From Siphonodentalium dalli (Eukaryota > Mollusca > Scaphopoda > Gadilida > Siphonodentaliidae): a stretch of DNA of 64,000 nucleotides. The first letter of the stretch is position 1, and each line of letters begins with the position of its first letter. The position numbers were made by a program, and so were the translations under genes. The DNA lies in the NCBI GenBank assembly GCA_032622095.1, contig CP136061.1, positions 9,080,447 to 9,144,446 of the forward strand, written 5' to 3'. Of this stretch, positions 12,501-25,600 are shown in pieces. The notes beneath the pieces are model-generated. The model was not told the DNA's origin and ran no database searches. It saw only the letters and a program-made list of their open reading frames with translations.

Positions 12501-12818
12501 TACAATAACAATATAACCCATAGAGAGCCCCACATATACTGGAGCAGACGGCACTATGTAGTCCATGCTCCCATCTGTATGAGGCTCCCTGTGGGTTTAT
12601 GTACAATAACAATATAACCCATATAGAGCCCCGAATAGACTGGAGCAGACGACACTATGTAGTTCATGCTCCCATCTGTATGAGGCTCTCTGTGGGTTAT
12701 GTACAATAACAATATAACACATAGAGAGCCCCACATAGACTGGAGCAGACGGCACTATGTAGTCCATGCTCCCATCTGTGTGAGGCTCCCTGTGGGTTAT
12801 GTACAATAACAATATTCA
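12501..12818. repeat. 100-bp tandem triplication
   Basis: Units starting TACAATAACAATATAACCCA begin at 12501, 12602 and 12702, with a partial fourth at 12802. They differ by only a few bases (for example AGACGGCACTATGTAGTCC against AGACGACACTATGTAGTTC). Overlapping minus-strand frames are products of the repeat. Confidence 0.92.
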
Positions 12819-13064
12819 TGGCAAACAGATTCAATCTGAGTAGCATGTCATCCAGTCTCTTATCGGATGTACGTCTCTAGATTTATGGATTACAATTATT
12901 TTCTGTATTGATGGGATCATGTGACCCCTCCATTTCATTTGGGAGTGGCGCAGAGAACGCTCGATTTCATTTGTTAATGACGTAACAGATCACTTCACAT
13001 ATCAGAGCTCAATAACATGTTGACAATTTTCAAACATAACTAATGTTGTAAAACTGAATACAGC

Positions 13065-15078
13065 GGCTATATCCACAATTCATTACTCACCGAAATATAG
13101 GAGACACCATTGCTATATCCACAATTCATTATACTCACCGCAATATAGGAGACACCATCTTACTCACCGAAATATAGGAGACATCATCTTACTCACCGAA
13201 ATATAGGAGACATCATCTTACTCACCGAAATATAGGAGACATCATCTTACTCACCGAAATATAGGAGACATCATCTTACTCACCGAAATATAGGAGACAT
13301 CATCTTACTCACCGCAATATAGGAGACACCATCTTACTCACCGAAATATAGGAGATATCATCTTACTCACCGAAATATAGGAGACATCATATTAATCACC
13401 GAAATATAGGAGACATCATCTAACTCACCGAAATATAGGAGACATCATCTTACCGCTATATCCACAATTCATCTTACTCACCGAAATATAGGAGACATCA
13501 TCCTACTCACCGAAATATAGGAGACATCATGTTACTCACCGACATATATGAGACATCATCTTACCGCTATATCCACAATTCATTATACTCACCGAAATAT
13601 AGGAGACACCATCTTACTCACCGAAATATAGGAGACATCATCTTACTCACCGAAATATAGGAGACATCATCTTACTCGCCGAAATATAGGAGACATCATT
13701 ATACTCACCGACATATAGGAGACACCATCTTACTCACCGAAATATAGGAGACACCATCTTACTCACCGACATATAGGAGACACCATCTTACTCACCGAAA
13801 TATAGGAGACATCATCTTACTACTCACCGAAATATAGGAGACATCATCTTACTCACCGACATATAGGAGACATCATCTTACTCACCGACATATAGGAGAC
13901 ATCATCTTACTCACCGAACTATAGGAGACATCATCTTACTACTCACCGAAATATAGGAGACATCATCTTACTCACCGACATATAGGAGACATCATCTTAC
14001 TCACCGACATATAGGAGACACCATCTTACTCACCGAAATATAGGAGACATCATCTTACTCATCGAAATATAGGAGACACCATCCTACTCACCGAAATATA
14101 GGAGATATCATCTTACCGCTACATCCACAATTCATTATACTCACCGAAATATATGAGACATCATTATACTCACCGAAATATAGGAGACATCATCTTACTC
14201 ACCGAACTATAGGAGACATCATCTTACTCACCGAAATATATGAGACATCATCTTACTCACCGAAATATAGGAGACATCATCTTACTCACCGAAATATAGG
14301 AGACATCATCTTACTCACCGAAATATAGGAGACATCATCTTACTCACCGAAATATAGGAGACACCATCTTACTCACCGAAATATAGGAGACATCATCTTA
14401 CTCACCGAAATATATGAGACATCATCGTACTCATCGAAATATAGGAGACATCATCTTACTCACCGAAATATAGGAGACATCATCTTACTCACCGAAATAT
14501 AGGAGACATCATCTTAGCGCAATATCCACAATTCATCTTACTCACCGAAATATAGGAGACATCATCTTACCGCTATATCCACAATTCATCTTACTCACCG
14601 AAATATAGGAGACATCATCTTACTCACCGAAATATATGAGATATCATCTTACTCACCGAAATATAGGAGACACCATCTTACTCACCGAAATATAGGAGAC
14701 ATCATCTTACTCATCGAAATATAGGAGACATCATCTTACTCACCGAAATATAGGAGACACCATCCTCCTCACCGAAATATAGGAGATATCATCTTACCGC
14801 TACATCCACAATTCATTATACTCACCGAAATATATGAGACATCATTATACTCACCGAAATATAGGAGACATCATCTTACTCACCGAAATATATGAGACAT
14901 CATCTTACTCACCGAAATATAGGAGACACCATCTTACCGCTATATCCACAATTCAGTATACTCACCGAAATATAGGAGACATCATCTTACTCACCGAAAT
15001 ATAGGAGACATCATTGCTATATCCACAATTCATTATACTCACCGAAATATAGGAGACATCATCTTACTCACCGAAATA
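13065..15078. repeat. 29-bp satellite, left block
   Basis: The unit (CTTACTCACCGAAATATAGG followed by AGACATCAT) repeats every 29 bases. Common variants are ACATATAGG, ATATATGAG and CACCAT. A second module, CGCTATATCCACAATTCAT, interrupts the array at irregular intervals. The block stops inside a unit at 15078, where the LINE starts, and resumes beyond it at about 22613. Confidence 0.96.
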
Positions 15079-15365
15079 GATGTTATAACAGTCAGCAGGT
15101 TTTACGAAATCGTTTAAGAAAACTCAAATTTTCACCCAATAGAAGAAACACAAAACTATGATTGCAGAAGAAGAAGAATATATCGATGTTTGAACACAAT
15201 ATGGAACGGTATATTGAACTTTTTTTCAATGATTTAGTTGGAAATTTGAAGATATTATGTTGATGAATTTCTGCTGACGTAGCCGCCCTGTGGCAGCCAT
15301 TTTGAAAGTTGATCGGGCCAAATATAAACAAACAGTTTTTCGGCATCAAACCCTCCATTAGTTCA

Positions 15366-16349
15366 ATGAGGAAGCGCAAGAATCAGAAAAAGCACAATAA
15401 GGGAGATTCGGATGACCAAAGAAATTCCACTTTAGAAAGTGAGGACAGTATAAATCCGTCACCCAAAAAACAGCTCACGATGGAAAATTTCATGTCAAAA
15501 CCAGGCCAAGAACCACCCTCGCCTATTCTTGGAAACATCCCCGAGCAATTAACAGAACTCATAAAACGTGTAGATAGTCTGACAGAAGCATCTCAGAAAA
15601 ATCATGATAAATATTCGACAGAACAGAAGACACATCTTTCTGAATTCGGTAAGATGATAAGTCAATTCAAAACTGAAATTGTGAAATCCTTTAATGATAA
15701 ATTACAAGTACTAGAGAATCGAATAACAATTCTTGAAACTGAAAAATTTAAAATGATAAAAGAAACAAAAGAAAAACAAGAGAAATGGAACGAAGAACAC
15801 GAACTCCTAAAACAATCATTAAATGACATTGAACAACAAGGACGGAAAGACAGTGTCCGAATCTTTGGAATTCCTGAGGCTAAAGATAGGGAGACACGTC
15901 ACGATTGTGCAAATCAAGTGATGCAAATTTTCAACGATAAATTAAAGCTAAATATGTTTCGTGGAGACATTTCAATAGCCCACCGAGTTGGGAAAAAACA
16001 TACAAACAATCAAACCGAAATTATGGAGCTAAATGCAGATAGAAATGGGAACAATCAACAGGGTGCGAAATATAATAAACCTCGCCCCATCCTTGTAAAG
16101 TTCTATGCCAGAGAACCAAAACTTCTTGTTATTGAAGCCAGAAGGCAGCTGAAAAATACAGGCTACTCCATTATCGAGGATGCAACCTATACTAACTATC
16201 AGCTGCTGAGAACAGCATACAAATCTGATAACATTATGAACTCCTGGATAACCAATGGCAAACTGTATGCCAAGAAGATTAATGGTGACATTGTGAGATT
16301 TCAAACAGCATTGGACCTTGAGAACATAATCAAGGGTCAAACAGGTTAA
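15366..16349 (+). CDS. LINE ORF1 protein (coiled coil, RRM-like RNA-binding core)
   Basis: An uninterrupted frame of 327 codons from the first ATG. The same frame is open further upstream without an ATG, so 15366 is the sensible start. The N-terminus is basic (RKRKNQKKHNK), followed by a Ser/Asp-rich stretch and a helical, Glu/Lys/Gln-rich region at about residues 55-160 that looks like a coiled coil. Then comes the RRM-like core common to L1-type ORF1 proteins: VRIFGIPE, DISIAHRVG and RPILVKFYAREP, followed by a basic C-terminal domain with ARRQLKNTGYSIIEDATYTN. These proteins trimerise, bind the element RNA and act as chaperones during target-primed integration. No zinc knuckle is seen, unlike many Tx1 ORF1 proteins. 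Confidence 0.88.
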   Translation: MRKRKNQKKHNKGDSDDQRNSTLESEDSINPSPKKQLTMENFMSKPGQEPPSPILGNIPEQLTELIKRVDSLTEASQKNHDKYSTEQKTHLSEFGKMISQFKTEIVKSFNDKLQVLENRITILETEKFKMIKETKEKQEKWNEEHELLKQSLNDIEQQGRKDSVRIFGIPEAKDRETRHDCANQVMQIFNDKLKLNMFRGDISIAHRVGKKHTNNQTEIMELNADRNGNNQQGAKYNKPRPILVKFYAREPKLLVIEARRQLKNTGYSIIEDATYTNYQLLRTAYKSDNIMNSWITNGKLYAKKINGDIVRFQTALDLENIIKGQTG

Positions 16350-18362
16350 TTTGCAAATCTACAGGGGTTGTCTAATTTTGTTCATGAAAATATGAATTGT
16401 CATTAGGTTGGAAAGTCTCTAGTAATATAATAATGCTTCATGTAAACATTCCAAGTACATCATGTAAATATTCAGTCTATTTTAAAAATGATGATACTGG
16501 CTGTCACACTACCAATTTCGAATGGGGGTTCCCAGGCTGATCTCAGGAGCAATAGCTGAATAATGGCATACAAGTACTGTCAGTCTGCATCATAAACAGC
16601 TTTTTCTCCAGGGATTTGCATGGGCATCCAAATTCGAGATTTACTATTCGACTCCTCCCTCTATAATCTCTGAATGGACTAACTTACAATTTCGCAAAGA
16701 CATTTTCATAACAATTGAATCTGAGCAGACTTTTGAGAAATTTGTTGTATGACAAACAAGTCAAATTTAGAGCAGAAATAGGTATCAATCAAGTGTTAAA
16801 ACTGTTAAGGTGTAACTTTACATGAAATTTGTTTTGTGTTCCATGCAAAACATCTAAATAAGAACTGTCAGAGGATGGTGAACTTCATGTGCATTGTTAT
16901 TGATTCATAAAAATGTACACTTTCTTTGTGCATCATGTAAATACTTGGGCTTTTTGTTGGGATAATTGTGTTTATTTATAATTAGCATGTACAATGACAT
17001 ATTTATCAATGTGGCTTTATATATATATATATAACTCGCCTAACCAGGGTGTCACGTGACAGGCTATAAATATGGATTGTCTTGCTGATCTCTGGAGCAA
17101 ATGATGAAGAATGGGGTAATCTCAAAATACCATATCAAACTTTTGCTTCAGGGATCTGCATGGGAATGTGTACTCAGTACCTGCCACATGAACCCCCAAT
17201 CGATTTGAATGGATTACACTAATAATTATCTAATATATCACAATGGATAACGCAGATGACCAGATTATTGTGCAACTTATGTGAGAATGTTACCCAAAAA
17301 TCATGCACATCTCGACCACAGCGAAAATAATGGTGTCAATGAAAGAGTATATATTTGAGTTGTCCAAAATTGCATACATGTGGACACATACTAAGACTGG
17401 TACATTAAAAATCTGAGTTGCCAGATACAGTTATAGACATATTATGTATAGATATTCATTACTTGTCAACTCAAAACTTTTCATTGACTGGCAATCTACA
17501 AGTTTCACTTTTCTTGTTTACATAGATGTTGAAATTACCTATATATGTGTATAGTCGGTTTGCCAAGCTCTTAATCAGTGTTAATATGAAAGACAAACTC
17601 ACCACACATTGCAGAAAACTTAATGTCCATTTTGAATAATCCTGATATATAAGATTAAATTCCATAGAAATTGCACTGATAATTTTCACATCCATTACGA
17701 AACAACACAGCGATATTATGGTCAACAAACAGACTAAACACGAGGATTACGTGTGGTCAGTGAAATTTCCTTTGAACTGCTTGGCCGCAAAATGGGTCAA
17801 CTATCTTGGTCTGACATCACTTATTAGGGTCAATAGCATTACATGTCACGTGTTGTACATAGGAATTTCAGCAATTATCGATTTTTGGTGAGTTACAAAA
17901 CAAGGCCGAGTTGTTTTTACACAATCGACATATGTCTGTTCACTTGTTCGTTTGTCTATCTGTCTTCACATCGTTACTCATTTAATGTGCAAAAATATAT
18001 TTGTGTACAAATACACAAATACAGAATAGGGAACATACTTATACGATGTACTACTTAAATGATTAACCGACTGCTTATATGTTGGCATGCCACACCAGGG
18101 TGGCCTCGGCACATCGAGGCACGATGATAACCGAACACCGGAATACAGAAATGATATTTGTATCGATCATCTTTATTATTATTATATGTATGTGTTTTTC
18201 TTTCAGCATGGTATGTAAGGAGGGTGTGAGTGCAAGTGACATTGGTTATTTTTTACACGTTTCGGTATACTCCTGTATAACTTCCACATTAAGAATTTCA
18301 GTTGAAGTCTTTTCCGCCCTTGGTGGTCGATCGGTTGGACGTCTGCGTACTAACGTCTGCTC
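16350..18362 (+). other. Inter-ORF spacer of the LINE, 2.0 kb
   Basis: This non-coding stretch separates ORF1 and ORF2, whereas L1 elements usually have a gap of tens of bases. It contains a diverged direct repeat: about 16520-16640 and 17080-17190 share CTGATCTC(A/T)GGAGCAA and a block around CAGGGATTTGCATGGG. A TA dinucleotide run lies near 17020. A pyrimidine-rich tract ending in AG (TTTTTCTTTCAGCATGG, about 18196) resembles a splice acceptor. Only short open frames without recognisable domains are present. Confidence 0.6.
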
Positions 18363-21300
18363 ATGTCTGTAAAAATTATTTCTTCAAACTGTCGAGGGCT
18401 GAACGAAACTACTAAGCGTCGCGATGTTTTTCGACACTTGAAAGATTTGAAACCGTCTATAGTATGTCTACAAGATACACATTTTACAAAAGATATGGAA
18501 AAAATTATTTCAGCCGAATGGGGCTCCAAAACAGAAATAGCATCTTTTAAATCAAATTCTCGTGGAGTAGCAATTCTGTTCAATACAAATTTAGATTTCC
18601 ACATACACGAATCTCTGAAAGATACTGGCGGAAATTATATCATTTTGGATATCACCATTGAAAATGTGAGAATTAGTTTGGCTAATATTTATGGGCCAAA
18701 TAACGATAACCCAGAATTTTACCATAACCTGCAAAAAGCAATTACTAAAATAGGCAATACTCAAATCGTAATATGTGGTGATTGGAATTTGGTTCAAAAT
18801 CAAACGTCCGATACTTTTAACTATAAACATACAAACAGTCCACGCGCACAAGAGGCGGTGCATAGTCTTGTCGATAGGCTCGAACTAATTGATGTATGGA
18901 GATCCAATAATAAAGAACTTAAGCGTTTCACTTGGAGAAGAAAGTCACCTATAAAAATGGCGAGGCTAGACTATTTCCTCGTATCAGATGATATTTTAAG
19001 CCTAATTGGAGAGAAACCAAACATACTGCCGGGATATAGATCCGATCACTCGATTATAACATTATCACTAACATTAAATACTCACCAGAAGGGTCACGGT
19101 TTTTGGAAATTTAATCTTTCACTTCTACGAGACAAAACATATATCGATATGATGAATGAGCTCATTGAAACCAATAAGATTCGATACAACTACACTACAG
19201 ACGAATTAGATAGTTCCCCTCATCATACTTGTAAATGTGATATCAGCAAAAGACTTTTTCTAGATTCACTTTTATTGGATATAAGAGGGGCTACCATTGC
19301 TTACTCTTCAAACAGAAAACGAGATCGTAAATCAAAAGAAGAATCTCTACAGAAAGCTAAATATGATCTTACCGAATTGGTTGATAGGAATGGGTCGGAC
19401 ATTGAACAGAAGGTGAAACTTCTGGAAGAGATACAAAAAGTCGATGACGAGTTAATGGATATGAGAAAGGAAGCTACAATGGGTGCAATGATAAGATCTA
19501 GAGCAAAATGGATCGAGGATGGCGAAAAACCAACAAAATATTTCTTAAATTTGGAAAAGCGTAATTATATATCGAAAACCCTGACCAATCTGATAGACTC
19601 AAATGGGAAATTATTAACCTACCAAAATGACATTATTAAAGAAACTCGTAACTTTTATCAAACTTTATACGCTTCAAAATGCACTACTCAATCCGAGACA
19701 CATTTTGCCACTTTCGACAATAACGTTTTGAAACTAAATAAAGATATTTCAGATAGTATAGAAGGGCCAATCACCATACATGAACTGTCTGCAGTATTAA
19801 AACAAACAAAGAATGGTAAGACATGTGGATTGGATGGATTTCCGTATGAATTTTGGAAATTTTTCTGGCGAAAGCTTGGGCCTTTTTTATGTGAATCTCT
19901 CAATGAGTCCTATAAATCAGGAGAGCTCTCCATTACACAAAAACAAGGAATTATAACTCTTCTCCCCAAAAAAGACAAAGACAGACATCTTCTAAAAAAT
20001 TGGAGACCAATTACCTTATTGAACAGCTCATATAAGCTGGCATCTGCATGTATAGCTCAGCGGATGAAACAAGTTCTCCCCATATCATTAACGAGGACCA
20101 AACGGGTTTCTTGAAGGGCCGATACATAGGAGACAATACACGACTGATTTATGATCTTATATACCAAACTAACTTGAAGAAAATTCCTGGCCTCTTACTA
20201 CTTTTAGATTTTGAGAAAGCATTTGACTCTGTATCGTGGAAATTCATGCACAAATGTCTTGAATTTTTCAACTTTGGAGAAACGATAAAAAAATGGATTT
20301 CAATATTTTATACGAATATTAACTCTTCCTTACTCATAAATGGGCACATATCACAATGTTTCACACTAGGTCGAGGCTGTCGGCAGGGCGATCCTATATC
20401 TCCGTACATTTTTTTGATTTGCGCAGAAATCCTAGCTCTCATGATTAGAAATAATAAAAAAATCAAAGGAATTACCCTCGATGGTTTTGAATTTAAGTTA
20501 ACGCAGTACGCAGACGACACGACACTTATTCTAGACGGTTCCGAAAGTAGTCTGAGTGAGGCTTATTCCACCCTAAATGCCTTTGCTAAAATATCGGGAC
20601 TCAATCTCAATGCGAGTAAGTGTCAGGCGTCGTGGATTGGATCAATGGTGGGGCGGCAAGAAAATATATGTCCGGACCTTCATCTCACATTTGCTGACTC
20701 ATTTAATCTTCTTGGAATCAACTTTAATACTACTTTAAACAAAATGTCGATTAATTTTGAAAATAAGCTGAATGAAATTAAACGATTAACAGAAACATGG
20801 AATCATCGACTACTTACCCCATTTGGTCGTATAACAGTTATAAAATCCATCATTATCCCCAAATTAACTCACCTATTCATCGCATTACCTAACCCCAACA
20901 ACAATTTCATGACCAAACTCGAAAAAATACTATTCAATTTTCTCTGGAATTCCAAGCGGGACCGAGTAAAAAGAAAACTCGTCTGTCAAGACCACTCTCA
21001 CGGTGGAATGAAAATGGTAGATGTAAACAATTTCCTCATGTCAATGAAAATAACTTGGGTGAGACGATTGTTATTGAAAAGTTCAAAATGGACACCCCTA
21101 ACCGACCTTCCTATCACCAAAGACCACCTATTTCTGACATACAACCATGTTTTTCTAAAAAACAAAGCTAGTGTCGTGAACAATCCTTTCTGGCATGACG
21201 TATTACTGGCTTTTGCAAATATGTTAGAAAAAAATAAGAAACAAAATCGATTTCAGGCATGCACTATTTGGAACAACCCCAATATAAAACTGGAAGGACA

Positions 21301-22168
21301 TACCATTAAATTTTTTTCATGGCGAAAAAAAGGAAGTATATATGTAAATGACTTGTTTCAAAGAGGTGGCATATTACACACAGAACAATCTTTATTCGAA
21401 TGTTATCATATACGTACAGATTTTCTGACAATGAACAGCATCCGCCAACAAATAATAGCTATGTCACAAAAGCTCAACCAACCCTTATTTCGTATTGAAA
21501 GCCCTTTCCTTCCAAGTAATTTTGTTATCCCATTGAACAATACTCATGGTGGACAGGACTTCTACAAAATTTTAAATTCAATGAATATCGTACCAAAATC
21601 CCATACAAAATGGCAGGCTGAATTTGAGGATAATGACATTCAATGGGAAAACTACAACCGGCTTGCTTTCACCACGACGCCTGACACGAAAATGTGGTGG
21701 TTACAATATAGAATTAATCATAGAATACTTTCCACAAAGAAATTTCTTAAAATGGTCAACCTAGAACAAAATGATTTATGTAATCGCTGTGGCACAACAT
21801 CTGAAGATATATCCCATATTTTTTGGGACTGTCCGCTTGTAAAAAACTTTATAAATTATGTTACTATTTGGTGCAAATCAAATGGTATCGCCTTGTTAGC
21901 CACAAGAAAGATTGCAATTCTTGGATCCCTATCAATGGGCGGTAACTCTATGATGAATCTGTTTTGGCTACTGATAAAACAATACATATACAAAACTAAA
22001 TTTAATCCTGATATGTTATCACTAAAATCCTTTCTATCAGAACTACAATCTAGATATTTACAGGAGAAATTGTTGGCACAGTGCCAAATGAAATTACCCT
22101 CTTTTGAGAAAAACTGGTTTTTAATCAATGAAGCTCTAAACAAAACGTCAGAAGCAAACAAACCATGA
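18363..22168 (+). pseudogene. LINE ORF2: APE-type endonuclease, reverse transcriptase, CCHC; one frameshift
   Basis: The endonuclease occupies residues 1-235: SSNCRGLN (7-14), LQDTH (36-40), GDWN (139-142), RLDYFLVS (201-208) and SDHS (227-230). The position that is usually Glu in LQETH is Asp here. The reverse transcriptase follows, with GLDGFPYEFWK (about residue 486), LLPKKDKD and NWRPITLLN. The frame then changes at a run of four C (20078-20081), where one base appears to be missing, and the rest lies in another frame: DQTGFLKGRYIGDN, LDFEKAFD, GRGCRQGDPISP, and the catalytic YADD at 20507-20518. Near the C-terminus is a C-x2-C-x8-H-x4-C motif (21779-21832), typical of L1/Tx1-group ORF2. 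The first frame ends at 20114; the second is open to 22168. ORF2 would nick target DNA and copy the element RNA. Confidence 0.93.
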
Positions 22169-22612
22169 TGTATCAAAATATCGTTCCCACCAAAATCCAA
22201 GTTTACCTCTCCAACTCACAAGTATTGACCAGAGGAATAAGTGCCGAAAAACCGCCGAGTTGACCCACCAGAAAGGGAAAAAACTTATTTCAACATCAAT
22301 CAAAATCCCATTATACTCAGCAAAGAGCTATATATACACAATTAATATCTTATAAGCATTGAACCTACCGATATTAGCTCTTTGACTAAACATATGTCTA
22401 ACATAGCTTGCGGGACCCATACCAGAAACGTGTATAATTATAAACTTGTCGCGATGAGTGAAAGAGCATGTGAGCGAAAGGATGTATGCAAGTTACTGAT
22501 AGATGGGGATGAAAGAGTTAGTGTGTGATCTTTTTTTGCAAATCTTGTTACAATATTTATATACATTTAATCTTGATCAATAAAAACTTTAAAAAAAAAA
22601 AAAAAAAAAAAA

Positions 22613-25600
22613 TATAGGAGACATCATCTTACCGCTATATCCACAATTCATCTTACTCACCGAAATATATGAGACATCATCTTACTCACCGAAATATAGG
22701 AGACGTCATCTTACTCACCGAAATATAGGAGACAACATCTTACCGCTATATCCACAATTCATCTTACTCACCGACATATAGGAGACATCATCTTACTCAC
22801 CGAAATATAGGAGACATCATCTTACTCACCGAAATATATGAGACATCATTATACTCACCGAAATATAGGAGACATAATCTTACTCACCGAAATATGAGAC
22901 ATCATCTTACTCACCGAAATATAGGAGACACCATCCTACTCACCGAAATATAGGAGACATCATCTTACTCCCCGAAATATAGGAGACATCATCTTACTCA
23001 CCGAAATATAGGAGACATCATCTTACCGCTATATCCACAATTCATCTTACTCACCGAAATATAGGAAACATCATCTTACTCACCGACATATAGGAGACAT
23101 CATCTTACTCACCGAAATATAGGAGACATCATCTTACTCACCGAAATATATGAGACATCATTATACTCACCGAAATATAGGAGACATAATCTTACTCACC
23201 GAAATATGAGACATCATCTTACTCCCCGAAATATAGGAGACATCATCTTACTCGCCGAAATATAGGAGACATCATCTTAGCGCTATATCCACAATTCATC
23301 TTACTCACCGACATATAGGAGACATCATATTACTCACCGAAATATAAGAGACATCATCTTACTCACCGAAATATAGGAGACATCATCTTACTCACCGAAA
23401 TATAGGAGACATCATCTTACTCACCGAAATATATGGGACATCATTATACTCACCGAAATATAGGAGACATAATCTTACTCACCGAAATATGAGACATCAT
23501 CTTACTCCCCGAAATATAGGAGACATCATCTTACTCGCCGAAATATAGGAGACATCATCTTAGCGCTATATCCACAATTCATCTTACTCACCGACATATA
23601 GGAGACATCATCTTACTCACCGAAATATAGGAGACATCATCTTACTCACCGAAATATAGGAGACATCATCTTACTCACCGAAATATAGGAGACATCATCT
23701 TACTCACCGAAATATAGGAGACATCATCTTACTCACCGAAATATATGAGACATCATTATACTCACCGAAATATAGGAGACATAATCTTACTCCCCGAAAT
23801 ATAGGAGACATCATCTTACTCGCCGAAATATAGGAGACATCATCTTAGCGCTATATCCACAATTCATCTTACTCACCGACATATAGGAGACATCATCTTA
23901 CTCACCGAAATATAGGAGACATCATCTTACTCACCGAAATATAGGAGACATCATCTTACTCACCGACATATAGGAGACATCATCTTACTCACCGAAATAT
24001 AGGAGACATCATCTTACTTACAGAAATATAGGAGACATCAACTTACTCACCGAAATATAGGAGACATCATCTTACTCACCGACATATAGGAGACACCATC
24101 CTACTCACCGAAATATAGGATACATCATCTTACTCACCGAAATATAGGAGACATCATCTTACTCACCGAAATATAGGAGACATAATCTTACTCACCGACA
24201 TATAGGAGACATCATCTTACTCACCGAAATATATGAGACATCATCTTACTCACCGACATATAGGAGACATCATCTTACTCACCGAAATATAGGAGACATC
24301 ATCTTACTCACCGAAATATAGGAGACATCATCTTACTCACCGAAATATAGGAGACATAATCTTACTCACCGACATATAGGAGACATCATCTTACTCACCG
24401 AAATATAGGAGACATCATCTTACTCACCGAAATATAGGAGACATCATCTTACTCACCGAAATATAGGAGACATCATCTTACCGCTATATCCACAATTCAT
24501 TATACTCACCGAAATATATGAGACATCATCTTACTCACCGACATATAGAAGACATCATCTTACTCACCGAAATATAGGAGACATCATCTTACCGCTATAT
24601 CCACAATTCATTACTCACCGAAATATAGGAGACATCATCTTACTCACCGAAATATATGAGACATCATCTTACTCACCGACATATAGGAGACATCATCTTA
24701 CTCACCGACATATAGGAGACATCATTATACTCACCGAAATATAGGAGACATCATCTTACTCACCGAAATATATTAGACATCATCTTACTCACCGAAATAT
24801 AGGAGACATCATCTTACTCACCGACATATAGGAGACATCATCTTACTCACCGAAATATAGGAGACATCATCTTACCGCTATATCCACAATTCATTATACT
24901 CACCGAAATATATGAGACATCATCTTACTCACCGACATATAGGAGACATCATCTTACTCACCGAAATATAGGAGACATCATCTTACCGCTATATCCACAA
25001 TTCATTACTCACCGAAATATATGAGACATCATCTTACTCACCGAAATATAGGAGACGTCATCTTACTCACCGAAATATAGGAGACATCATCTTACCGCTA
25101 TATCCACAATTCATCTTACTCACCGACATATAGGAGACATCATCTTACTCACCGAAATATAGGAGACATCATCTTACTCACCGAAATATATGAGACATCA
25201 TTATACTCACCGAAATATAGGAGACATAATCTTACTCACCGAAATATGAGACATCATCTTACTCACCGAAATATAGGAGACACCATCCTACTCACCGAAA
25301 TATAGGAGACATCATCTTACTCCCCGAAATATAGGAGACATCATCTTACTCACCGAAATATAGGAGACATCATCTTACCGCTATATCCACAATTCATCTT
25401 ACTCACCGAAATATAGGAAACATCATCTTACTCACCGACATATAGGAGACATCATCTTACTCACCGAAATATAGGAGACATCATCTTACTCACCGAAATA
25501 TATGAGACATCATTATACTCACCGAAATATAGGAGACATAATCTTACTCACCGAAATATGAGACATCATCTTACTCCCCGAAATATAGGAGACATCATCT

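Larger units (their letters stand above)
15079..22612 (+). mobile_element. Near-full-length L1/Tx1-like LINE inserted in the 29-bp satellite
   Basis: The element interrupts a satellite unit after CCGAAATA and ends in an AATAAA-like signal plus a run of about 22 A, after which the satellite resumes with AATATAGGAG. It therefore entered an existing array. A short A/T target duplication (about AAATA) is possible but merges with the tail. Contents in order: 5' UTR of about 290 bases, ORF1, an unusually long 2.0-kb spacer, ORF2 with endonuclease, reverse transcriptase and a C-terminal CCHC motif, then a 3' UTR of about 0.42 kb. A single frameshift is visible in ORF2, so the copy is young but not autonomous as it stands. 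Confidence 0.95.
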
